Source: Diadema setosum (lineage: Eukaryota > Echinodermata > Echinoidea > Diadematoida > Diadematidae). From it: a stretch of 64,000 nucleotides of DNA. The notes under the pieces were generated by a model. The model made no database searches and was not told the origin of the DNA. It worked only from the letters and a program-made list of their open reading frames with translations. Where the stretch lies: the NCBI GenBank assembly GCA_033980235.1, contig CM067065.1, positions 6,961,328 through 7,025,327 of the forward strand. Reading direction: 5' to 3'. Positions 45,980 to 58,400 of this stretch are shown piece by piece; the first letter of the stretch is position 1, and every line of letters begins with the position of its first letter. The position numbers were made by a program, and so were the translations under genes.

Positions 45980-47400
45980 CATATAGGAATGCCCTTAGAA
46001 ATATTCAAAGAATAGGGAAGATATATAATTGTACTAGGCAGTTGAGGTTATTTAAAAAAAATGATATGAAAAAACAAAACAAAATGGAAGTGTTCCGAAC
46101 ACTATTCTATCAACAGATCTAATAATATTTCAAAATAATTGCATCAAATAGTACCTAGAGTGAAGACCCTTCTCGAATACCGTTAATATTAATGATGATT
46201 TTTCTTCTTAATGCATTAAACTTGCTTGGAATGTACTTCCTTCTGCTAAGCAATTTTACGAATTCTCAGGTGTATGAAACCCGTACACTATTTCACTCCA
46301 ACGTACAAGAAAGCGATTTTAGAAACTGTTTCCAGATATAAAAGTTCCGGTTGTGGTGGCAGTGGAAATCATGTATTGTGGATTCTTTTGTTTACATAAT
46401 CAATTTGTGGGTAATGTCTGGTGAGGTGCCTTTTATTAAGGAGAGTGCAAAGGTTACACCAATATATTAAAAAAAAAGAGAAAAACGTCATGTATGTATT
46501 AAATTAAAGGTCGGTTTCTGTTTTAAGTGATTTCTCTAAGACAATTAGAACAAGTGATACAATTTCCGGACAATTTTTTTTTCTATTGTTTTGATCCTTT
46601 TTTAGTTTATTTTTCAGTTTGGTATGGGCGTAAGCCTAATACTACCCATGCCTTCCTTCAAGTTTAAGTTCAAGTTCAAATACTTGCATGTATAGAAAAG
46701 ATGAACACTTCAATGGAAGTTTTTTTGTTTTGTTTTCCTACATATGACTGGTATATTCCTGGATTTCTCCAGGGCCTTGGCACGATTAGTCACGAAATAA
46801 ATTATAGCATATGGCTTCCATAGAAAGGTCTTGGAGTGGTTCAGACGTTCAGACTTAATCAACAGGCAAAAGTTTCTCTCTATCGATAATAATGTATCTG
46901 CGATGCGTGGAATTCACGGTAAACCGCAAGGTAATTTAGTAGGCCCCATTGATATGTTATTTATACGAATTATCTGTTTAAATCATTTCTTACGCTCTCT
47001 TTTATTTTATTTGCCGATAACTCCAGTCTTCTGAATTTCCCACAGAAAGCCCAAAATTCTTCTATAAACTGCCAATGAAGAGTAAAAACATGTAAATACA
47101 TAATGGGTACTGGCAAATAAATTATCGTTTAACTTGCAAAAGACTAAGTGTATGTCTTTTAGTAATTCATTTAAAACGCTGTCAGGCAACGAACATGTTT
47201 GATGACACTCCCCTATAATTGGCTTAATCCATCAAATTTCTTGGCGTTTTTGTTGACTGTATTAAAATTGTCCTGGAAATTTCATATTCAAGTTTGTTGT
47301 AAGATTATATCACGGAATATTGGTATTTCTGATAAGTTAAAGCATTTCTCTCCTACCCATAATTGACTTAGATTATATTACACTCTTTTATTTCCGCACT
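45980..47400 (+). pseudogene. Strongly decayed LINE of the same group
   Basis: Readable fragments in order: NIQRIGK and NDMKKQNK linker (about 45990-46090), VPFIKESAKVTPIY (46427-46470), DFSRALA (about 46760), KVLEWF (46828), RGIHGKPQGNLVGP (46905-46950), a degraded active-site region (LYLPITP for the usual FADD, about 47010), SIKFLGVFVD (about 47230). No intact domain. Probably older than the neighbouring copy. Confidence 0.7.
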
Positions 47401-47580
47401 CTAAAAAAAAAAAAAATATCGAGTGAAAATATTCACTCTTAAAGGAGTGAATACAAAACGAGTGAATTTAGAGTGAAATTCGAGTGAATTTTGAGCGAAA
47501 AATGTTAATTTTCACTCATTTTGGAGTAACCTCAGGGATCACTCGAAGATTTTGGAGTGATCCCTGAGGTCACTCCAAAT
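47398..47580. repeat. GAGTGAA-rich repeat, copy 1
   Basis: Starts ACTCTAAAAA and carries many GAGTGAA and TTCACTC words in both orientations, including AGGGATCACTC / GAGTGATCCCT inverted pairs. The first 80 bases match the reverse complement of 54635-54717. Probably a non-autonomous element; its right limit is cut by the LINE tail at 47583. Confidence 0.6.
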
Positions 47581-48092
47581 TCTCAGTTCAGTTCAGTTCA
47601 GTTTTTATTTCTGCATTTCAGAATCAATACAAATCAACAAAATACTTACATAGTCATTTACACAGCTAATATTCGTAACGTTTGGATCTTACATACATTT
47701 TCTTTTTTTCAAGAACGAATATCATATATGAAAGGAAGCAATAGGAAATGATAAAAATGAAATGCAGGGGACCATCATCATAAGCTAAGCTTGACGAGGA
47801 AGATGGCCCCAGGTAAAGAGATACATAGGGAAAATCTTGCCACTCACTGAGTGGGGGGTAATTGTGCAAAGGGCACAATAAAGAGATACATGAAGAAAAT
47901 CTTGCCACTCACTGAGTGGGAAGTAATTGTGCGAAGGACGTGCGGTGCAGTTCGGTGTGCATTGTGTTAGGATGAATCTTGGTTTGTACGTTGAGTGTTA
48001 TTTTGTGTATCAGTGTGATGAGGTGAATGTTACTTCAGTTATGGCCGTGAACTCATTGTTTAGGGTATTTGTTGACCAGGTGGTATGAATAT

Positions 48093-50958
48093 TTATGTGT
48101 CAGAAGTATACTGGGTTATGAGGGTGTTTTTTAGTTCTCGTTTGAAAATGTTCAACGACGTACATTGTTTTAAATTAGGGGGTAAAGAATTCCAAATATC
48201 TGGTCCATTATGTTTTAATGATTTTTGAGCTAAAATGATTTTGGGGTTTTCGAGATGATAATCGGACGACTGACGTGTTGGATATGAATGAACGGTGGAA
48301 TTTGGAGTGAAGAAGCCATCAAAAAATTTTGGAAGACAATTAAATGTATATTTATACATAAAAACAGTTTGAAAGGTGTGAAGATCCTCAATTTTCGATG
48401 TTTTTAGTTGATGAAATAGGGGATTGGATGGGGATAAGTAACGGGAATTGGTAATCAAACGTACAGCACGTTTTTGGAGGGTAAGAATTGGATTAATTTT
48501 AGTTGAGCCACAGTTTCCCCAAACGATATTGCAGTATGTGATATGTCGTAAGATCAATGCATTGTATAGAATAGTCAGGGAATTTTGAGAAATGAAGTTT
48601 TTCAGTCGATATAAAATTCCTACAGTTCTTGAGACAGACGTGTGGATATCATGAATGTGATCGTTCCAAGTTAAACTCGAGTCAATTGTGATTCCTAAAA
48701 ATTTAGTAGATCTTACTTCAGTTAAGGATAATCCATCAATATTAATATTATAACTGCTGTTAATGTTCTGTGAAGCAGTAGGTTTAAAACGTATAAAATT
48801 TGTTTTAGAGACTTTAAGGCATAATTTATTACATATGAACCATTGGGAGACTTTGTCTATTTCCGTGTTCAGAGTATTAAACAGTGTTTCGAGGTTCTCA
48901 TGGGAGTAAAAAATATTAGTATCATCCGCAAAAAGTATAAATTTAAGAGTTTTTGATGTATTTATTATATCATTGATATATACAAGGAACAATAGGGGGC
49001 CAAGAATTGATCCCTGGGGAACACCACGTACAATATTAGAATTCGGAGATTTAGATGACTTAAATAGTACGTATTGCTTTCTGTTGGATAAATAATCAAT
49101 AATCCAAGAAAGTGCTAAACCACGAATACCATATCTTTTTAATTTGTAAATTAATATATCATGATCTATGGTATCAAAAGCCTTTGATAAATCCATGAAA
49201 ATTCCTGTAAAGTGTTTTTTTATTTGCAAAAGATTCAGTAATCTTATCTAACAACTGAATTATAGCTAAATCGGTGGAATGGCCCTTTCTAAATCCAAAC
49301 TGATTAGGTATAAGTAGGTCATTTACATGAAGAAAAATGTACAGACGTTTATGAATAATTTTTTCCAGAATTTTAGAAATACTAGGTAATAACGATATTG
49401 GTCTATAATTTGTTAAAAGAGAAGGGTCGTCTTTTCTTTTAAAAATTGGAACTACTTTCGCAATTTTTAATGAGTTTGGGCATATTCCAGAAGACAGTGA
49501 AAGATTGAAAATGTAAGATAAAGGTGTGGTTATTTATTTGATGATTTTCTTCAGTATATAAACACTTATTTCATCATGGCTACTAGATCTACTTGGTTTT
49601 AATCTGTTAACAATCTCCAGTATTTCTTCCTCATCTGTTGGGGTAAAGAAAAGGGATTTGTCGCAGTTTGGTGGAAGAAATTCAGTAAAGTTTGAATGAA
49701 CATGTTTGTTTTTTATTTTTGAAGCTAATTGGGGGCCAATATTTACGAAGTATGAGTTAAAAGCATCAGATATTTCATCTGGGTTTGTGAGTTCTTTGTT
49801 GTCATTATGAAAAACGGACGATGTTTCCTTATTATTTTTACCTGTTATTTCATATATAGTTTCCCATAAACCATTTACGTTATCCTTTTGATTATCAAAC
49901 TTATCAGAATAATACATTTTACGAGAAATACGAATCAAATTATTGAGTATATTTCTATACTTTTTGTAATCTGTAAAATGTTTTGTATTGTGGGTAGTAA
50001 TCGCCAATTTATACAATTTATTACGGGTTTTTATTGAATTGATGATTCCCTTTGTAATCCAGGGATGTTTGTTCTTTCTACGTGTTTTTTTCTTAACTAA
50101 AGGAATTTTTTTCGATAATAATGTAAAAGTTTATCTAGGAAAATATCATAAGCTTTATCGGCGTTATTTTGAAGATACACTTCTTGCCATTCTTCCTTCA
50201 CTAAGTCAAAATTAAGTAATTCAATATTCTCGTCTGATTCTTTTCTGTACATTATTGGCCTGGGTTTTGAAATACTTTTGACGTTTTCAGAACAACGAAG
50301 AATAATGAATATCGGTAAATGATCAGATATATCATAATATAAGATACCATTAATGAATTTATTTACAGAAAAGTTATTAGAAAAAATATTATCCAACAAG
50401 GTATTAGATGTTTGGGACATTCTTGTTGGGTTATCAATATGGGAATGGAAAGCATATGAAAAAAGAATAGTTTTTAATTTTACCGCTAAAGTATCTATTT
50501 TCGTCATGTCAATATTATAGTCGCCCATAATATAAATTTCCTTATTTTCTTGTGTAATCGTGTTGAGGCATTCATCAAAATTTTCTAAAAACGTTTCAGT
50601 TTTATGATTTGGTGGTCTGTATATAACACCAATTATCTTATTTTTCATTTTATCATTGATGACTTCCACAAACAGGCTTTCACAACCTTCAATATCAATA
50701 TCAGTTCTTATTTTTACTCGCAATTCGTTATATATATATAGGGCTACCCCTCCCCCTCTACCTCTCTTACGATCAGAGCGAAATATTTTATATCTATCGA
50801 GGCTAAACAAATTTGGTGACGTGTGCCCTAGCCAAGTTTCAGTTATACCGATTGCGGAAAAGGGAAAATTTTGTAAAGAAAGAAGAAGTAGTTCAAATGA
50901 ATCAAATTTTTGTTTAAACTTCTAGCATTCCAGTGGAATAAGCTAAAATCTTTAATGG
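48093..50958 (-). pseudogene. LINE endonuclease-reverse transcriptase frame (near-intact)
   Basis: Reading right to left: FHWNARSLN (about 50950), ITETWLG, endonuclease block 50810-50097 with GVIYRPPN, YIMGDYNIDM and YDISDHLPIFI; then a frameshift in an A-run near 50110. Linker block 50016-49534 ends in a TAA; the same frame continues through NYRPISLLPSISKILEKII to a second A-run shift near 49210. Last block 49229-48093 has GIFMDLSKAFDTIDHD, GVPQGSILGPLLFLVYIND, FADDTN (about 48914-48932) and the C-terminal WNSLPPN region. The endonuclease and RT blocks are in the same frame, so the two A-run shifts cancel. Confidence 0.85.
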
Positions 50959-51324
50959 GGTTTTAATTAGTGTCATCATTCCTATTTGTGGAATTACTAC
51001 GGGAATTATTAACATGACTTGCAGTGGAATCAAGTGAAGATTTGAACATATTACTGAAATCCGAAATAGTGTAGTATTTACTGTGATTACTTATGATACC
51101 CTGGTCAGGATGATCGTTGTTATGAGTCATGAGGATTTGAGTGGAAAGTTGAGAATGGTTGTTCTGGGGCCATGTATTTTTGTGTAGTACGTTGCAATGT
51201 CTGTGCGTGAATGTAAATGTGTGAGTGTGCATGTGTGGGGGTGTGCAGTGCATGTGAGTTGATAATAACAATAATGATACTGATACATTTTTACGTTATA
51301 CAATAGAACAAATGTTACATCATA

Positions 51325-52616
51325 TAGTCTCGCTAAATATATGTCTACAAAAGTAAATGGAATCCTCCTACACTTAACGCTGGTGAGGTAAATTCGTATG
51401 CGTAATATGAAATAACAATGATTATAAAAGAAGACAAGGCGCTTATATGGTAATAACAGAAATATAATTACTCCAATAATAGCATACGATCGAGGTGTTC
51501 TAACAGTTAAGGTAAAAAAAAAATAGATTGGTTGTTTTACAGAGTCATGCTGACAAGCCCCTTCGAACGTCTATGCATTTACGTAGAGATAGTTTGTGAA
51601 GGTGAGACATGAAGGAGGAATGTACATCTGGAGGAAAATTCTTGTGTCAAACTACAATGAAAGGGTTCACAAGTTTACAAGAGTGCAAACGGAACATTCT
51701 TGAGTGATTTATAACTGTGCACGGACACAGTCTTGACAAAAATAAAGAATTTCTGTAGTCTCGATAAATTTATGTCTACAAAAGTAAATGGAATCCTCCT
51801 ACACTTAACGTTGGTGAGGTAAATTCGTATGCGTAATATGAAGTAACAATGATTATAAAAGAAGACAAGGCACTTATATGGTAATAACAGAAATATAATT
51901 ACTCCAATAATAGCATACGAACGAGGTGTTCTAACAGTTAAGGTAAAAAAAAAAATTAGATTGGTTGTTTTACAGAGTCATGCTGACAAGCCCCTTCGAA
52001 CGTCTATGCATTTACGTAGAGATAGTTTGTGAAGGTGAGACATGAAGGAGGAATGTACATCTGGAGGAAAATTCTTGTGTCAAACTACAATGAAAGGGTT
52101 CACAAGTTTACAAGAGTGCAAACGGAACATTCTTGAGTGATTTATAACTGTGCACGGACACAGTCTTGACAAAAATAAAGAATTTCTGTAGTTTCGATAA
52201 ATTTATGTCTACAAAAGTAAATGGAATCCTCCTACACTTAACGTTGGTGAGGTAAATTCGTATGCGTAATATGAAGTAACAATGATTATAAAAGAAGACA
52301 AGGCACTTATATGGTAATAACAGAAATATAATTACTCCAATAATAGCATACGAACGAGGTGTTCTAACAGTTAAGGTTAAAAAAAAATAGATTGGTTGTT
52401 TTACAGAGTCATACTGACAAGCCCCTTCGAACGTCTATGCATTTACGTAGAGATAGTTTGTGAAGGTGAGACATGAAGGAGGAATGTACATCTGAAGGAA
52501 AATTCTTGCGTCAAACTACAATGAAAGGGTTCACAAGTTTACAAGAGTGCAAACGGGACATTCTTGAGTGATTTATAACTGTGCACGGACACTGTCTTGA
52601 CAAAAATAAAGAATTC
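51325..52616 (-). repeat. Three tandem 431-433-bp units, possible LINE 5' monomers
   Basis: Units begin with TAGTYTCGMTAAAT at 51325, 51756 and 52189; Y and M mark positions that vary between units. They are over 95% identical by eye, differing at scattered single bases and in the A-run of GGTTAAAAAAA. No coding frame. Their place directly upstream of a minus-strand LINE recalls the promoter monomers of some L1 elements; whether they belong to the LINE or are a local satellite is open. A strongly diverged piece with GAGTCATGCTG...ACTTTGTGCAAAG lies at 53043-53110. Confidence 0.85.
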
Positions 52617-54250
52617 ATTCTGTATACATTATCTACTGGAAGTTTAGGAAAATCCAGACCAATTGAATTTGTCCCGATCGTCAAAAAAATCAGCCGTTTG
52701 TTTATCTTATATAAAATTTTTAGAATCTGATTTAAATGTAAGCTGGTATGTTGTTTAATTCGTCAGAACCGGAAATAAATGATACTCTGCTGATCAATAG
52801 TGCTCTATGGGGAAGAAGTTCGGTTTAAAAAGAAAGAAAACAAAAACAAAAACAAAAACAAAAAAAAACAACTGATGTCATTGTCAATATCAAGGTTGAA
52901 AGGTAAGTGCAGTTTAGGTATAATCAGATATGCACGTAAATAGAAAGTCTTTCCGGTAATGCAGCGGCGCCGGCAGGGCCCGGCATTCGGACGAAAGGGT
53001 CATAACAAGATAAAAAAAAAAGAATATCTCAGTTGCTATTACTGAGTCATGCTGCTTAACCCCTGCCAACGACTGTGCACTAACGGAGAGAAACTTTGTG
53101 CAAAGTCCATGCATTCTAAGTAGTAATATGACAATAATAAAATTATATTTCATTAGATCGAAATGAAATGATGTGGTGGGCGTAAATCCACGAAGACCTC
53201 TTTAAGAAAGAGAAAGAGAAAAGAAATGTGTTAATTTTGGTTTTGCCCCTTTGACTTTGATTTGTTTCACGAGGGGGGGGGAGACAAAGCAACGATAAAA
53301 GAAAGCTCTTCCACATAATAAAGACATTCGTCGTGGATTTGTGCTCAAACATGCGACAAATGATATAAAACGTTGTTCGTTGTACATGATTTTATGCGTA
53401 TTTCGTTGGTATACTGTACTCCCTTTGGCTATGTCATTTTAATGGCATTCCAAGATATAAGTGCATAATGTATTTATATAAATATGCACAATAAGATTTG
53501 TATTATATTGGTACATTGCGGGTGAACACAGTAAAATGTGTTTGTGTTTATATATTGCAGATGTATCGGCATGATTACAACGTCATACTGTGTTGGGGAG
53601 GTCAATAAATTAATGTATACGGCAATTTTGAGTGTATACCTCGCTTTTTAACAGTATTGAGTACAGGCATGATCATACAGTAATCTACAAGAGTTACAGG
53701 GAGTTCTGCCCAATAACAGAAAAAGCAGTATGCATGTTTTGACACAATGGGTCCTATTGGGCAGGACAATGGCATCCTTTACAATAATATCATGGTCTAT
53801 TAAGGTAAATTTTATCACATCAATTGACCAGATCATGCAGTACGATCTAATTCAAGGTCATTACAGCATTTTGGTAACTATACACAATGATCTATACACA
53901 TGTTGAGCTTTTTTATCGTAGTGAAATTGTACGGTGTGTTAGTCGTCTTATATAAATACATATTTAAATAATAATTACGATTGTTTTCAGTCTTCGGTCT
54001 TATATCACGAAATTACATCGTAGTATAGGCATATATGAATGTCACAAGACTAGTGAATGTATCAATTGTAGTTTGAAACTGATGCATTATTAGGTTTCAA
54101 TAAAGAGTTTACTACAAATACTATCAATCTGTATATATCAAACAAATCAATCTGTATATGTATTATGTCAAACAGTAAATAATGTCATAAATTTCCACTG
54201 ACCATGTTCACTCGATGATCAGGGAGTGAATGAGGGAACATGTTTAACTA
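52617..54250. other. Anonymous AT-rich DNA
   Basis: Contains (CAAAAA)n near 52838-52870, the diverged monomer fragment noted at 51325, and otherwise nothing I recognise. Confidence 0.4.
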
Positions 54251-54254
54251 CTCA

Positions 54255-54640
54255 CTTGAAGTTGAAGGGAATGCCTCCATGTTGGCGCCATTTCCCGGCA
54301 TAAAAACTCAGTTTGGTCCCTTTTTTGTACATTTCTTGGACTTGATCCCTCCATTATCGTTTTTCCTCCAGGTCACTCTGCGTGAGGTCGTCGACGACGA
54401 AGCATCGCTCATCCTTTAAGGCCTCCCGGGCACGGCGCATCACATCTTCCTTTTCTCGGTATGAGAGAAATCTAATAGGATGTGCCTTGGACGACCTTCA
54501 ACCTTACGACCATCACGATGGGCTCGTTCCAGTTTCGTTTCCATCTCGAACTTCGATCGAAGTAAGCCTTCAACAGCATCAACGCAATCTTCCCTCTGGT
54601 CCTGTGGTGGTTCCGGGACTCCAACGGTTCCGGGACTCCA
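54255..54640 (-). pseudogene. L1-type ORF1 C-terminal domain relic
   Basis: On the minus strand several frames together read like the C-terminal half of an L1 ORF1 RNA-binding protein: GVPEP at the start (about 54630), the hallmark LERAHRDGRKVEGRPRHIL (about 54535-54480), then a shift and MRRAREALKDERCFVVDDL with DLEEK (about 54440-54365), ending near KYKKGTKLSFY (about 54315). Frameshifts break it. Not next to a matching ORF2; the nearest LINEs are of another group. Confidence 0.65.
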
Positions 54641-54717
54641 ATCTCTCTAGATTCACTCTGTTTTGTATTCACTTCTTTGAGAGTGAATATTTTCACTCGA
54701 TTCTTTTTAGAGAGTAC
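54635..54717. repeat. GAGTGAA-rich repeat, copy 2 (inverted)
   Basis: Reverse complement matches the first 80 bases of the copy at 47398, including TCGAGTGAAAATATTCACTC and GTGAATACAAAAC. It directly adjoins the ORF1 relic, so the element may have inserted in it, or carries it. Confidence 0.55.
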
Positions 54718-55009
54718 CTAAACTATGGTATATTTGCTTCAGGAAAAACCCATTAACTTTTGATAGAAAAAAATGTATTTGTTACAACAACAACAACAAC
54801 AAAAAAGGTTTGAGAATTGCATATACAACCATGTGGCTACACTGACGAAATGTTTTTGAACTGTCCTTTTTTAAAGGTTAAAGAGTTACATTTATATCAA
54901 TTAGGACAATTTATGTATAATTTTAGAATAGAAAAATGAGTTGTCTAAAGTATTTGATGATGTATTTTGTAGAAATGTCAGCTTTCATATGTATTGGACG
55001 GGTCTAGGA

Positions 55010-55378
55010 CTTGTCCCCCGGAGGACAACTCCCCCGGGGACTACTCCCACCTGACAACTCCCCCGGAGGACGTCTCCCCCGGAGGACTACTTCCCCGGAG
55101 GATGTCTCCCCCGGAGGACGACTCCCCCGGAGGACGACTCCCCCGGGGGACAACTGCCCCGGGGGACAACTCCCCCGGAGGACAACTCCCCCGGGGGACC
55201 ACTCCCCCGGAGGACCACTCCCCCCGGGGACAACTCCCCCGGGGGACTACTCCCCCGGGGGACAACTCCCCCGGGGGACAACTCCCCCGGGGGACAACTC
55301 AACCGGAGGACAACTCCCCCGGAGGACAACTCCCACCTGACAACTGCCCCGGGGACGTCTCCTGGGGGACAATCCCAT
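55010..55378. repeat. GC-rich minisatellite, left arm
   Basis: About 24 units of 15 bases, consensus GGGGGACAACTCCCC with variants (GAGGAC, GACTAC, GACGTC). Because 15 is a multiple of 3, open frames appear in several registers on both strands with PPGD/SPGG-type repeats; these are not genes. Confidence 0.9.
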
Positions 55379-56057
55379 ACTGAACAGAGATTTTGTTTAT
55401 GTGTGTGTGTGTGTTTCCTAGAAATTAGAATTAAATTCACCTGTGTAAAAACAGTATTCTTTTTATACAGAATTTAGATTAAAGTTAACGTTACCTAAGA
55501 CACGTCCATCTTTATAACAAAGTTTTTGAAATCTCAGCACAAAGTTTTTACCATTGTACACGCTACATGTAATGTCGAAAAAAGTAGAAACGCAGGTCCA
55601 TTTTATCACTGAAAATTGGTCAAGAGATAAACACATTGACGGATACACGCTTTTGAGGGGAGAGTTCATTCCTTAGCATGTACCTGTTATTCTTCATTAT
55701 TTTATGATATTTTAAGAAGTCCATTCTTTGATGATTTTCTTTTTCTTTTTGCAATTCATGATTATGATAAGGAATATGTTAAATGAAAGAAAGATCTCAT
55801 TCAGAGGGGTGAAGGCTCAAATTTTTGAGTTTCTTCAGTTTGTCTCTCTCTACAAAGGAATATGTTGTTAGAAATACCCTTTTAATGGGGTTATGATTTT
55901 TATCTTAGATTCTTATGATAGTTACTATCCTGTATGTCACTGTCAGTAATTTCATTGTGCAATTTTCGTTTGTTATGTTGACTGTGAATTTATCTGAACA
56001 TCATTACAATTCTTAATGTCGGAGAAATAATTGACAGAAAAAAATATGAATATTCTG

Positions 56058-57880
56058 TTCCTGAAAAGAGTTGAACATGTAAAAAGGTAATATCTTCCAA
56101 CCGGCATTAGGCACTATAATACAGAAACAGTATTAGCACTGGTTGCACAGTTACCATGCATCCTGAATGCACCAGCCACATACCGGTATCTGCATGACAC
56201 ACGTATAACATAACCCTTGCTGTACTATTGTTGGTAGAAAACACCAGATTGATTCTAGAACTTGTTATTAAGAGTATGGTAATCAATACTACTTGAAAAA
56301 ATACAGAAAAAAATGCAAAAAATGGCAGTTTGGGTAGGGGTAAAAGGCAAGGAAATTTAATGCCTAAATATGTGCAAAAGGTTAGTATCATGGGGAAGAT
56401 TAGGTTTTACACTAAAATTATCATTATAATCCATTTCCTTGACCCCCAAAACATGGGGTTAGACACCAAAACCATCACAATTGACCAAAAAATACTAGTA
56501 GCCGAGTTATAACCAGAAATGTCTTTTTAAAGCCGAAACGGCGACCAGCTTTTCGGCCGGGGCACCCTGGCTTTCGCATTTTTCGTTCTTTTTTTTTTTC
56601 AAAAATGGTGTCAGTAGGCACAAAGTCATCAAACTAAGGTGTGATGAGCATGTTCTGAAAATGTCATCCTCTTTAGCCCATCTCTAAGAGATATCAAGGG
56701 ATGACGACTGTAATATTTAGCCTGTTATTTAGAGAGTTCCTTAGTTGTTTCTTTAATCAGTCAGAATAAGCACACGATCTTGGCAGTAATTTGTTGTATT
56801 ACAATTATGACGAGTTTGAACAATGCAAATGCTTTAGCGATATCGATTGCATCGGATGCCCAAGGGAAGAAACGGACACTGGTCAAAAAGTATATGTGCA
56901 CATTTTGTTAACACGCAGGTGATAGGTTGATATGTGTTTAAGTCTTGGGTGCAAGTAAGGAAGTTTGCTGAGGTAGTACATCTACCTCCGGGGTTTCTCG
57001 AGAGGGGTAACTATAGAGCATAGCAACAGCATCATCTCTGTGGGGATTGGTTGGTGCTGCATAGCTAGGCACAAGTCTCTGCGTTCAAACTGTACTATAA
57101 TTTCAAACATTTGGCATCTCCCTTTTTTTTTTTTTTTTAGAAAAGTAAAGTTTCTCTTTTTCACACAGATTTTTTCATTTATCAACTACCACTGAAACTT
57201 AATTAATAAGCCATTGTCTTTTTGGGATTATCATGGCAATTATTTGATACGTTGTTCACACAATATACTTGTCCTATTTGAGTAATAATGGAAATACGTC
57301 TTGTATGGGCGTGTTTGACTTGCCATATCTTGTATCTTACATTCAACTTTACTACATGTGTAATCATAGCAACACATCTTATAAACACAAACATTACTGA
57401 TACTTGTAAAGTGAGTAACACTTCACTTCAATATTGAGATATCACGGCTTTTTATGACACATTACAACGCACTCTTATAACGACGTAAGTTCAATCTCGC
57501 TCTTCACACTTGGAGGAATACTTGTGATTGTTTTGTAAACTGTACTTTTGTTCACTTTTAGAAATATGTTATTTTTGTCTTTGAAGAAACGTTAATCATT
57601 GTTTCTCTTATAATAATCGACAAAGCTGTTACTTTTGATAAGTTAGATGAAACACTTTTATTGCACTCAAAATGTAACCAACTCTACTCTCCAGATGAAT
57701 AGTTCAACATCTAAACATTATCACAATCCCGTGATCATTGTCATTTCATTTCCCGTCAAATTCCGGTATCTATCCTATAAAATAGATAAGTTTTTACACT
57801 GGTCCATATTTTTGACCTGATCTTGTGATACGATATTATGTTGAGTCATCTAGCTTTGTTGCATTAAGGATTGTTTTCCG
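56058..57880. other. Interior of the foldback element, no gene recognised
   Basis: AT-rich sequence with a T-run at 57122-57140. Small open frames have no recognisable content. Confidence 0.4.
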
Positions 57881-58400
57881 CTGTACCTCTTCTGATGTCA
57901 ATTCTGTTTTGACAGGAGCATTTTTCCTTCACATTCCACTATGCAACTTCTTGGAAACTTTGTCTTTGAAACAACAACGCTTTTCGCTTCGATCAAAGTA
58001 ATTTTACTGCACTTTTGTTTCTTGGTCAGCTTTGTTTGCACATTCTTTATTACTTTTGGTTTCAGCAGCTGACTAGCTGTTGGCAGGGTGGTCCTTGTCC
58101 TCCTCTGCATCAACAATTGTGCAGGACTAGCATCTAGCCCATCGATCGGTGTGTTCCGATAGTCAAGAAATGCCAAACCTGGATCTGTTCCATCTCTCAT
58201 TGCCTTTTTCATTAGACATTGCGATTTGTACTGTCTTTTCAACTTTCCCATTGCTATGTAGAAAGTGATGAAGACGTGACATGCTTGAATTGGTACTGAC
58301 AAGCAAACTCTTTGAACTGGTCACTTGTAAACTGTGTACCATTATCTGATACCACAATCTCCGGTATACCATTACGTGCAAAAGTGTTGTTTGCATACTA
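57880..58400 (-). pseudogene. Ty3/Gypsy integrase C-terminal relic
   Basis: Reading right to left in shifting frames: GIPEIVVSDNGTQF (about 58375-58330; one catalytic Asp), the SNGKVEKTV block with the catalytic Glu (about 58245), then 58220-57898 with LAFLDYRNTPIDGLDASPAQLL and RRTRTTLP, typical of Ty3-group integrases, and a final IVECEGKML part. The zinc domain, first Asp, RT and RNase H are absent. It is unrelated in order and sequence to the Gmr1-like element and lies inside the foldback element. Confidence 0.75.

Larger units (their letters stand above)
47583..52616 (-). mobile_element. CR1/Jockey-group LINE on the minus strand, few lesions
   Basis: The 3' end on the left is a short (AACTG)n tail (47583-47603 as CAGTT repeats). 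The 3' untranslated part reaches 48092, then RT and endonuclease up to about 50958. To the right come about 370 bases of leader and three 431-bp tandem units (51325-52616) that may be its 5' regulatory repeats. Coding damage is limited to two or three frameshifts in A-runs and one nonsense codon, so this is one of the younger LINEs here. Confidence 0.75.

Noticed and set aside
51325..52616. CRISPR-like array
   Set aside because: The units are contiguous 431-bp repeats without spacers, in a eukaryotic setting; they are tandem monomers.
55011..55440. Collagen-like PPGD/SPGG open frames on both strands (also at 59239-59741)
   Set aside because: The repeat unit is 15 bases, so every stop-free register stays open; frames on both strands and in several registers show that this is not coding.
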